From an uncultured Actinomyces sp. (GTDB lineage Bacteria > Actinomycetota > Actinomycetes > Actinomycetales > Actinomycetaceae): a stretch of 11,718 nt of DNA. The notes under the pieces are model-generated. The model was not told where the DNA came from, searched no databases, and saw nothing but the letters and a program-made list of their open reading frames with translations. The stretch lies in NCBI GenBank assembly GCA_902373545.1, contig CABKMZ010000061.1, positions 1 to 11,718 on the forward strand. Direction: 5' to 3'. Each line of letters opens with the position of its first letter. Within the stretch, counting starts at the first letter, position 1. The position numbers and the translations under genes are program-made. Positions 6,260 through 11,718 of the stretch are shown here, piece after piece.

Positions 6260-6439
6260 GGGTAAGCGTGGGGATATGACGCGGTGTTTTTTCCTTGGTT
6301 TCTCGCGGGTGCTGTCGGTGCGCGAGACGCGGCCACGGCCTCGTCGATCGTCTTGCGGGGAGAGGACGCAGATGTGCATGCCTCCTCGTAGCCTGACGGT
6401 GTCGGGCTAGGGGCCCGGCGCGAGTGGAAGGAGCGTGTC

Positions 6440-7372
6440 ATGGGTGAGACTCTGGACTTGGAGCGTGCCCTCGTCGTCGGGGTGGCGTCCAGCGCCCTGT
6501 TTGACCTGGCGGAGTCGGACGCGGTGTTTCGCGAGAAGGGGGAGGAGGAGTATCGGGCCTACCAACGCGAACACCTGAACGACGTGCTCGCGCCCGGCGT
6601 TGCCTTCCCCTTTATACGGCGCCTCCTGGACCTCAACGCCCTGTCGGAGAACGAGCGCCTCGTCGAGGTCGTCATCCTCTCGCGCAACGACCCGGAGACT
6701 GGGATGCGCGTCATGCGGTCGGTCCGGAGCCACGGCCTGGACATCACGCGCGCGATCTTCATGCAGGGCCACGCGCCCTACCTCTATATGGGGCCGTTGA
6801 AGATGTCCCTGTTCCTCTCCGCGAACGAGGCCGACGTGCGCGAGGCGACCGAGCTGGGGTTTGCGGCCGGGCATGTCGTGGGGCGCGCCGTGCCGGACGA
6901 CGGGGACGCCGACCTGCGCATCGCCTTCGACTTCGACGGCGTGCTGGCGGGCGACTCCTCCGAGCGCGTCTTCCAGGACCTGGGGCTGGAGGAGTATCAG
7001 GAAAGTGAGAGCGCCCTGGCCGAGGTGCCGCTCGAGCGCGGGCCGATGGCTGATTTCCTGGAGAAAATCAACCGGATCCAGGGGATCGAGGACGCTCGCA
7101 GCGTGAGTGATCCCCAGGGTTTTCAGCGCCGCGTGCGCGTCGCCGTCGTGACGGCGCGCAGCGCGCCCGCCCACGAGCGGGCGATCAACTCGATCCGGGG
7201 CTGGGGGCTGCGCGTCAACGACGCCTTCTTCCTGGGCGGACTCCCCAAGGGGCCCATCCTGGAGGTGTTGCAGCCCCACATTTTCTTCGACGACCAGCGC
7301 CGCCACGTCGACGGTGCCGCCCCCTCAACCCCGAGCGTCCACATCCCCTTCGGTGAGATCAACAGGGAGTAG
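6440..7372 (+). CDS. 5'-nucleotidase, cytosolic NT5C1-like family
   Basis: This encodes 310 residues; AAGGAG lies 8 bases before the ATG. The sequence follows the bacterial relatives of cytosolic 5'-nucleotidase 1 (Pfam 5-nucleotidase). It opens with VVGVASSALFDL, then YRAYQREH, LAPGVAFPFIRRLL, VVILSRNDPETG (77-88), GLDITRA and LFLSANEADVREA. The HAD-like acidic motif DFDGVLAGD starts at D164 and a late FFDDQ motif is at 282-286. Such enzymes remove phosphate from nucleoside monophosphates in the cytoplasm. The gene is divergent from the ABC importer, and the next gene starts 72 bases downstream on the same strand. A hairpin at 7380-7398 may separate them. The family is recognised with good confidence; the preferred nucleotide is unknown. 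Confidence 0.85.
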   Translation: MGETLDLERALVVGVASSALFDLAESDAVFREKGEEEYRAYQREHLNDVLAPGVAFPFIRRLLDLNALSENERLVEVVILSRNDPETGMRVMRSVRSHGLDITRAIFMQGHAPYLYMGPLKMSLFLSANEADVREATELGFAAGHVVGRAVPDDGDADLRIAFDFDGVLAGDSSERVFQDLGLEEYQESESALAEVPLERGPMADFLEKINRIQGIEDARSVSDPQGFQRRVRVAVVTARSAPAHERAINSIRGWGLRVNDAFFLGGLPKGPILEVLQPHIFFDDQRRHVDGAAPSTPSVHIPFGEINRE

Positions 7373-7379
7373 GGGTGTC

Positions 7380-7398
7380 GGCGAACCTTCGGGTCGCC
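7380..7398 (+). terminator. UUCG-capped hairpin after the 5'-nucleotidase gene
   Basis: GGCGAACC (7380-7387) pairs with GGTCGCC (7392-7398), one bulged A, around a TTCG tetraloop. It lies 7 bases after the TAG and has no U-run. It may be a weak terminator or an mRNA 3'-end stabiliser, leaving partial read-through into the transporter genes possible. Confidence 0.4.
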
Positions 7399-7444
7399 CG
7401 GCCCGGCGGTCGCAGATGTGGGCGGGGCCTGCGAGACTAGGCAC

Positions 7445-9676
7445 ATGAGCAACCACGCGCGCGACGCCCGCCGCCTCACCCCCGTCGAGGTGGCGACCGC
7501 CGGCGCGCTCTCGGGCCTGGCCGTGACCTTCGGCCTCATAGCCGCCGTTACGCCCGTGTTCCAGCTCTTCTTCCAGGTAGCCACGGCCGTCCCCCTCGCC
7601 ATGGTCTCCCTCAAACTACGCCCCCGAGCCTCCGTTGCAGCCTTCGCCTCGACCGTCCTGCTGGCCATCGCCGTCGGCGGATTCGCCACCGCAGGGCGAG
7701 CCTTCCAGGCCGCCCTCATCGGCCTCATCATCGGCTTCCTCCACAAGAAACGCGCGTCCTGGCTCAGCGTCAGCACGGTTGCGGCCGGCCTCGGCCTCGT
7801 CTGGGGGGTGGGCACCGGCATCGCCTTCTGGATCCTCGTCGACCTGCGCAACCTCGGCCTCGAAAGCATCCAGAAGACCCTCAACGGCTTCCTCAAGCTC
7901 GTCGGACAGATCCCCGGATCCGGCTGGTTCGTCGACGTCGGGCACGCCTTCGGCCAATGGGTCGTCGACTACTGGTGGCTGTGGCTCCCCATCACACGCT
8001 TCATCGGCGTCGCCTTCCTGGTCCTCGCCGCGCGCTGGCTCCTCGGCGCAATCCTGCGCCGCATCACCCTCGACGCCGGATGGGACCCCCTCCTAGACGC
8101 GCCCACCCGCGCCGACGCCACCCCCGCGGAGAGGGGCGGGCCGGGGGAGGGGAGCGGCCCCGACGAGGCGGCCACGGCCTCGTCCCCCCTGCCCCTGACG
8201 CTCACCGACGCCGCCTTCACCTACCCGGGCGCCGACCACCCCGCGCTGAGCGGCGTCACCCTCAGCATCGAGCAGCCCGAATACGCGGTCGTCGTCGGGC
8301 ACAACGGCTCCGGCAAATCCACCCTCGCGCTGCTCCTCGCTGGTGCCACCCCCGGCGAGGGCACCCGCTGCGGCGGAGGCATGCTCGGCGCGGTCGGCGG
8401 CACCGCCCTGGTCGGGCAGCGCTCCGAACTGCTGGTCCTGGGCCAAAACGTCGCCGAGGACATCACCTGGGGCATGAGCGCCGCCGACGCGCAGGCCCTC
8501 GACATGGACGCCCTCCTCGAGCGAGTCGGGCTGGCGGGCCTGGCCGACGCCGACCCGCGCTCCCTCTCCGGTGGGCAGCTCCAGCGCCTCGCCCTCGCGG
8601 GCGCCCTCGCGCGCTCCCCGCGCCTGCTCATCTCCGACGAATCCACCGCAATGATCGACCGGGCGGGCCGCGCCGCCATGCTTGAACTTCTCGCTGCCCT
8701 GCCCGCCTCGGGCATCGCCGTCATCCACATCACGCACGACCCCGCCGAAGCCGCGCGCGCCGACCGTGTCATCACCATCGACGGCGGGCGCATCGTCTCC
8801 GACGAACGCCCCGGGCAGCGCACCGCCCCCATCGACGAGGCCGAGGCCCCCTCCCCGGGTTCGCTCCCCCCACGGGGAGCACCCAGCGCGGCGAGGCCCG
8901 AGGATAGCGTGACCCGTGAGCCGGCCCAGGCCTCGTCCATTGGGGCACATGGCGAGCGCGTGTGGGGAGCCCCCACCCTTATTAACACAGAGCACCTGTG
9001 GGCCGACCGAGTAGCGCACACCTACGACCTGGGCACCCCGTGGGAGAAGCCCGTCCTACGCGACGTCAGCCTGATTCTCGACCCCGGGCAGGCCATGCTC
9101 ATCACCGGAGACAATGGGTCGGGTAAGACGACACTGTCGCGCATCCTCACCGGGCTGCTCGAGCCCACGTGGGGCAACGTGACCCTCGGAGGGGCGCCCA
9201 TGCAACGGCGCGTCGGCGACGTCGCCCTCTCCATGCAATTCGCGCGCCTCCAACTCCAGCGCCCCTCCGTGCGCTCCGACATCCTCGCCGCCGCCGGGCA
9301 CGGACCCGGCGTGGGCAGCGGGGGTGGGCGCGCCGCGAAGAAGGGGCTGAGCCGCGAGGACGGCGACCGAATCGTCGCACAAGCCATGGACCTCGTCGGG
9401 CTTGACCCAGCCCTGGCCTCGCGCAGCATCGACGACCTGTCCGGTGGGCAGATGCGACGCGTCGCCCTGGCGGGGCTGCTGGCCGGCGAACCGCGCGTCC
9501 TCATCCTCGACGAACCCATGGCCGGGCTCGACATGGCCTCGCGCGACCTGCTGATCTCCGTCCTCGAAGAGCGCAGGCGCGCCGGGCTGTCCATCCTCGT
9601 CATCTCCCACGACCTCGAAGGCATGGACGCCCTGTGCGACGCCCACCGACACCTGCGCCAGGGGGTGCTCGCATGA
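7445..9676 (+). CDS. ECF-type transporter: membrane domain fused to two ABC ATPases
   Basis: This encodes 743 residues in three parts. Residues 1-207 form a membrane domain with five or six helices (roughly 14-36, 40-56, 64-82, 86-99, 110-132, 178-203), like an S component or DUF2232-type domain. The first ATPase (about 250-453) has Walker A GHNGSGKST (285-293), Q325, LSGGQ (374-378), LLISDES (394-400) and H431. The second (about 513-743) has GDNGSGKTT (555-563), Q598, LSGGQ (665-669), VLILDEP (685-691) and H722. A Pro/Ala/Ser-rich linker (about 454-510) joins the ATPases. The same plan is known from mycobacterial Rv2326c, which lies beside an EcfT-like gene. ATG 7445 has no strong ribosome site; a GTG at 7418 is the alternative. 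It should form one importer with the overlapping EcfT. The substrate is unknown and no riboswitch is apparent upstream. Confidence 0.88.
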   Translation: MSNHARDARRLTPVEVATAGALSGLAVTFGLIAAVTPVFQLFFQVATAVPLAMVSLKLRPRASVAAFASTVLLAIAVGGFATAGRAFQAALIGLIIGFLHKKRASWLSVSTVAAGLGLVWGVGTGIAFWILVDLRNLGLESIQKTLNGFLKLVGQIPGSGWFVDVGHAFGQWVVDYWWLWLPITRFIGVAFLVLAARWLLGAILRRITLDAGWDPLLDAPTRADATPAERGGPGEGSGPDEAATASSPLPLTLTDAAFTYPGADHPALSGVTLSIEQPEYAVVVGHNGSGKSTLALLLAGATPGEGTRCGGGMLGAVGGTALVGQRSELLVLGQNVAEDITWGMSAADAQALDMDALLERVGLAGLADADPRSLSGGQLQRLALAGALARSPRLLISDESTAMIDRAGRAAMLELLAALPASGIAVIHITHDPAEAARADRVITIDGGRIVSDERPGQRTAPIDEAEAPSPGSLPPRGAPSAARPEDSVTREPAQASSIGAHGERVWGAPTLINTEHLWADRVAHTYDLGTPWEKPVLRDVSLILDPGQAMLITGDNGSGKTTLSRILTGLLEPTWGNVTLGGAPMQRRVGDVALSMQFARLQLQRPSVRSDILAAAGHGPGVGSGGGRAAKKGLSREDGDRIVAQAMDLVGLDPALASRSIDDLSGGQMRRVALAGLLAGEPRVLILDEPMAGLDMASRDLLISVLEERRRAGLSILVISHDLEGMDALCDAHRHLRQGVLA

Positions 9677-10593
9677 ATGATCCCTACTCCTCGTGCGGGG
9701 CGACCGGCCCCGGCGGCGGTGCCACCAACGGTTGGTTTTCTGCGGATCCCGATTCTCGCCGCTTCTCCGGTTCTGGTTCTGGTTCCGGTTCTGGTGGCAA
9801 GGCTGCGCGCCGTCGCAAGCCGCGCAGGGCCTCGGGTTTCCCCTTGCCTCGGCCCCTGCCGTGGCCCACGGTCCTCGGGCGCGCGTGGCCCGGCACCCTC
9901 ATCGCCTGCTGGACCACGTTGACCACCTGCGTCATCCTGCAGCCGCACTGGACGACCCTCGGGATCGTCGGTGCCCTCCTCGCCGTCGCCTCGATCGCCA
10001 TTCGGCTGCCGCTCAGCGTCGCCCCGCGCCCGCCCATGTGGATGATCTCCGGTTTTATCGGCGGCTGCATCGGTGCCTGGCTCGGCGACGGGCTCGAGGT
10101 CTTCCTGCGCATCTGCGTGCTGGCCATCGTCGTCCTGTGGGGCTCCGCCCTCATTGCGTGGGTGACGCCCACGGCCGCGCTCGCGGGCGCGCTGCGCGTT
10201 TATGTGCGGCCCCTGCGTTTCTTTGGGGCGCCCGTGGACCAGTGGTCGCTGGTCATGGCCTCGGCCCTACGAGGCCTGCCGATGCTGCGCGACCAGGCGC
10301 AGGCCGTTCTCGACACGGCCAAGCTGCGCCTCGGTCGGGACATTGCCACCCTGTCGCCCGGCGGCTACGTGCGCCTGAGCGTCGACGTGATCACGGCGGT
10401 CCTGTCCGCGACATCGCGGGGGGCGGCCGAAACCGGGCGAGCCATGTCCATGCGCGGCGCCCTCGAAGCCACGGGCAGGGGCTGTGAGAGCTCGCCCCGG
10501 AGTCGCACCAGGCTCGGATTGGTCGATGCCTGCGTTATCGCTGCGACCCTGTTGGGTGTGGCTGGCGTCGTTGCATGCGCGTTGATGCGCTAG
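9673..10593 (+). CDS. EcfT/CbiQ-like transmembrane component of the ECF transporter
   Basis: This encodes 306 residues. The ATG overlaps the preceding stop as ATGA, with AGGGGG upstream, so the two are translationally coupled. Residues 1-55 are a polar extension with a Gly-Ser run (33-42) and a basic RRRKPRR stretch. Then come several helices (about 68-90, 93-110, 118-135, 140-170 and a C-terminal one at 285-305). Two Arg-Gly motifs typical of the EcfT coupling helices are visible: ASALRGLP (R200-G201) and GRAMSMRG (R261-G262). In ECF transporters these helices dock into the two ATPases. Here the docking partners would be the two ATPase domains of the preceding protein. The N-terminal tail is longer than usual and its codons are less GC-rich than the rest. 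Family call good, substrate unknown. Confidence 0.85.
   Translation: MNDPYSSCGATGPGGGATNGWFSADPDSRRFSGSGSGSGSGGKAARRRKPRRASGFPLPRPLPWPTVLGRAWPGTLIACWTTLTTCVILQPHWTTLGIVGALLAVASIAIRLPLSVAPRPPMWMISGFIGGCIGAWLGDGLEVFLRICVLAIVVLWGSALIAWVTPTAALAGALRVYVRPLRFFGAPVDQWSLVMASALRGLPMLRDQAQAVLDTAKLRLGRDIATLSPGGYVRLSVDVITAVLSATSRGAAETGRAMSMRGALEATGRGCESSPRSRTRLGLVDACVIAATLLGVAGVVACALMR
9769..9792 (+). repeat. Four hexanucleotide repeats (GGTTCT/C) coding Gly-Ser
   Basis: Four GGTTCY units in tandem encode the Gly-Ser run of the EcfT tail. Slippage would add or remove Gly-Ser pairs without breaking the frame. Confidence 0.8.
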
Positions 10594-10610
10594 GGTGCGC
10601 GTCGATTTTT
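10584..10610 (+). terminator. Terminator of the ECF operon overlapping the stop codon
   Basis: GATGCGC (10584-10590) pairs with GCGCGTC (10597-10603, one G-U) around a loop holding the TAG stop codon, then GATTTTT follows. The stem is short but the T-run is good. Confidence 0.5.
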
Positions 10611-10676
10611 CGTTGCAACTACGGGTATTAGTGCCCATTGTGGTGAATTATGTGTCCTGGGTCATGCTGCGCTGAT

Positions 10677-10706
10677 TTGACGTGGGGCCTCAAAACCCCC
10701 TATTCT
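10677..10706 (+). promoter_or_regulatory. Promoter of tRNA-Leu
   Basis: TTGACG (10677-10682) and TATTCT (10701-10706) are 18 bases apart and end 10 bases before the mature tRNA. Each matches consensus well (5 and 4 of 6). The spacer contains GGGG and CCCC arms. Confidence 0.75.
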
Positions 10707-10716
10707 TTCTGGGTAC

Positions 10717-10800
10717 GCGCGAGTGGCGGAATAGGCAGACGCGCACGGTTCAGGTCCGTGTTCCAGTGATGGAGTGGGGGTTCAACTCCCCCCTCGCGCA
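10717..10800 (+). tRNA. tRNA-Leu (anticodon CAG)
   Basis: Acceptor arms GCGCGAG (10717-10723) and CTCGCGC (10793-10799) pair over 7 bp, with A as discriminator. The anticodon stem CACGG/CCGTG holds loop TTCAGGT, giving anticodon CAG, which reads CUG. A long variable arm (TCCA-GTGA-TGGA) marks it as class II, and the T arm is GGGGG-TTCAACT-CCCCC. The 3' CCA is not encoded. CUG is expected to be a major leucine codon in a genome this GC-rich, in line with the strong promoter and terminator. Confidence 0.95.
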
Positions 10801-10805
10801 CGATG

Positions 10806-10840
10806 AAACCGCAGATCCTTCGGGATCTGCGGTTTTTGTT
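10806..10840 (+). terminator. Intrinsic terminator of tRNA-Leu
   Basis: A perfect 13-bp stem (10806-10818 with 10823-10835) has a TTCG tetraloop and ends in TTTTTGTT. It begins 5 bases after the tRNA. Confidence 0.92.
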
Positions 10841-10881
10841 TTCCTCTGGTTGCGGCGGAGGTGTCGCGGTACCGATTTTGG

Positions 10882-11325
10882 GGGTTATAGGACACTACGT
10901 GTTGCTGGAAGGGTGACTTTTTGGCTTTCTGGTGCCGGAAAGTCGGTGTTTTAGTTGGTTGGGACAAACTATGGGGATGGACAAATCGTGTTGCTGGAAG
11001 GGTGACTTTTCGGCTTTCTGGTGCGGGCTGGCGTTTCCTGTGGTGCCCGCTCTCTGGCCTCTGAGGGGTGGGAGGCTGGTGTGCGCGTGGGTCCTTTTAC
11101 TGGTCGCCTTAACCCGTTCCTACGCAGCTGGGCCCGATAGGTGGCAGTGTGGGCGGCCCGCCTGGGCTACCACCTGTGGGGTTAACCTGCGCATGAAGGG
11201 GCCCAAGCAGCCACCTGTCCGGCCGATGGTGCCACCCCTGGAGCCAATGAGGCCACCCCTGAACTGAGCACATCCGTCCGCTGCTCCTGGGACTGACCAC
11301 CGACCCACAGGTGATGTCCTATAAC
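10882..11325. repeat. Element bounded by inverted GTTATAGGACA ends (element 1)
   Basis: GTTATAGGACA (10884-10894) and TGTCCTATAAC (11315-11325) are a perfect 11-bp inverted pair about 440 bp apart. The left end continues as a CGTGTTGCTGG block, as does the left end of the element at 11481. Inside are one and a half 89-bp units and about 290 bp of unrelated sequence with a GCCACCCCTG direct repeat (11231-11240, 11252-11261). No credible gene is seen inside. Confidence 0.45.
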
Positions 11326-11460
11326 ACGACTTTTTGGCTTTCTGGTGCGGGAAGGTCGGTGTTTTAGTTGGTTGGGACCAACTATGAGGATGGACAGATC
11401 GTGTTGCTAGCAGGGTGACTTTTCGGCTTTATCGCGCGGGAAAGTCACTTTTTTAGTTGG
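10899..11460. repeat. Four full or partial copies of an ~89-bp repeat unit
   Basis: Unit 1 (10899-10987) is followed directly by the first 40 bases of unit 2 (10988-11027, 38 of 40 identical). Unit 3 (11328-11400, 68 of 73 identical to unit 1) is followed directly by a divergent unit 4 (11401-11460). Each full unit begins GTGTTGCT and can form two hairpins. One is GACTTT...AAAGTC. The other is TAGTTGG...CCAACTA, perfect in unit 3 (11365-11384). Bases 11028-11327 interrupt the series. No coding role is apparent. Confidence 0.75.
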
Positions 11461-11480
11461 TCGTGTTTGCCTTGTTCTTG

Positions 11481-11636
11481 GGGTTATAGGACGCTGCGTG
11501 TTGCTGGAAGGTGGCGGTCTGCCCCGCTCGCCTTCCGCCCCGCGAGCTTTGCTCGGCGCGTCGGCTCGAAGCTCGGCCAAGCCCTCCCACAACACCTGTG
11601 GCCTACCCCCAACCAACACGTTTCGTCCTATAACCC
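11481..11636. repeat. Element bounded by inverted GGGTTATAGGACG ends (element 2)
   Basis: Bases 11481-11503 and 11614-11636 are 23-base inverted repeats differing only at about three central positions. Both share GGGTTATAGGACG and CGTGTTG. The 110-bp interior is GC-rich and carries no gene. Its ends match those of the element at 10882-11325, so the two look like members of one small non-coding repeat family. Confidence 0.6.
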
Positions 11637-11663
11637 TCGTCCTCTCGCACCATACTCAGTAAA

Positions 11664-11718
11664 CTCGCACGTAATTCCCCTGCGGCTCCTTCAAACATTG
11701 AATTTGCATCGTTGGAAT
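11664..11718. repeat. Palindromic intergenic repeat, copy 2 (cut by window end)
   Basis: CTCGCACGTAATTCCCC (11664-11680), TTCAAACATTGAA (11690-11702) and CGTTGGAAT (11710-11718) match copy 1 at 44-151 in order, spacing and direction. The right arm lies beyond the window. Similarity extends a few bases upstream (CTCAG.AAA in both). Confidence 0.65.

Noticed and set aside
6301..6327. TCTCGCG/CGCGAGA inverted repeat as a terminator
   Set aside because: The T-run lies on the wrong side for either neighbouring gene, and the 7-bp stem has a 13-base loop. It could at most be a weak operator.
6196..6441. In-frame upstream extension of the binding-protein gene
   Set aside because: The lipoprotein signal begins at 6195 with a ribosome site right before it. 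The added part would bury the signal peptide.
7418..7444. GTG at 7418 as start of the fused transporter
   Set aside because: It has no better ribosome site than ATG 7445 and adds nine residues without family support. It remains possible but less likely.
8093..9019. Long minus-strand open frames opposite the fused transporter gene
   Set aside because: They mirror conserved ABC motifs on the plus strand, have Gly/Arg-rich content and no start signals.
10932..11267. Plus-strand frame of 111 codons in the repeat tail
   Set aside because: It starts inside the 89-bp repeat, has no ribosome site, crosses repeat boundaries and resembles no protein I know.
10899..11460. CRISPR array
   Set aside because: Units are about 89 bp, adjacent without unique spacers of constant length, and no cas gene is nearby.
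10717..11718. Integrative element using tRNA-Leu as attachment site
   Set aside because: I find no second copy of the tRNA 3' end in the tail and no integrase gene.

Overview
The window looks like a piece of chromosome from a high-GC Gram-positive actinobacterium, most likely of the Actinomyces/Schaalia type. This is inferred from the strong G/C bias at third codon positions, GTG as well as ATG starts, long GC-rich stem-loops as gene ends, and an ECF transporter built on the fused actinobacterial plan. No species marker such as rRNA is present.

Layout. Bases 1-397 hold no convincing gene but carry a ~107-bp palindromic repeat (44-151) with a second copy cut off by the right window edge (11664-11718). 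The minus strand from 6195 down to 398 carries six genes. First in transcription order is a three-gene iron-complex-type ABC importer: binding lipoprotein, permease, ATPase (6195-3150). Then come a cold-shock protein (2950-2741), a 72-residue two-helix membrane protein (2406-2188) and a single-pass surface protein with a Gln/Pro/Gly repeat tail (1954-398). The 2407-2740 interval is rich in structure: the csp terminator, a promoter, a series of hairpins and a classic intrinsic terminator. It may make a small RNA or an attenuated leader.

The plus strand from 6440 to 10593 carries a cytosolic-type 5'-nucleotidase, then an ECF transporter in two genes. One is a single polypeptide joining a membrane domain to two ABC ATPase domains. 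The other, overlapping by ATGA, is the EcfT-like transmembrane protein. They are followed by tRNA-Leu(CAG) with a clear promoter and a perfect UUCG-loop terminator.

The last ~880 bases (10841-11718) have no convincing gene and are a mosaic of repeats. There are four full or partial copies of an ~89-bp unit able to form two hairpins, two elements bounded by inverted GGGTTATAGGAC-type ends, and the second copy of the palindromic element. This tail and the 2514-2630 region are the least explained parts of the window.

The genes form two transport modules back to back around 6196-6439 (metal-chelate/heme/cobalamin-type uptake to the left, an ECF importer of unknown substrate to the right), plus envelope and housekeeping genes. 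I found no complete defence system, phage, transposase or CRISPR array.
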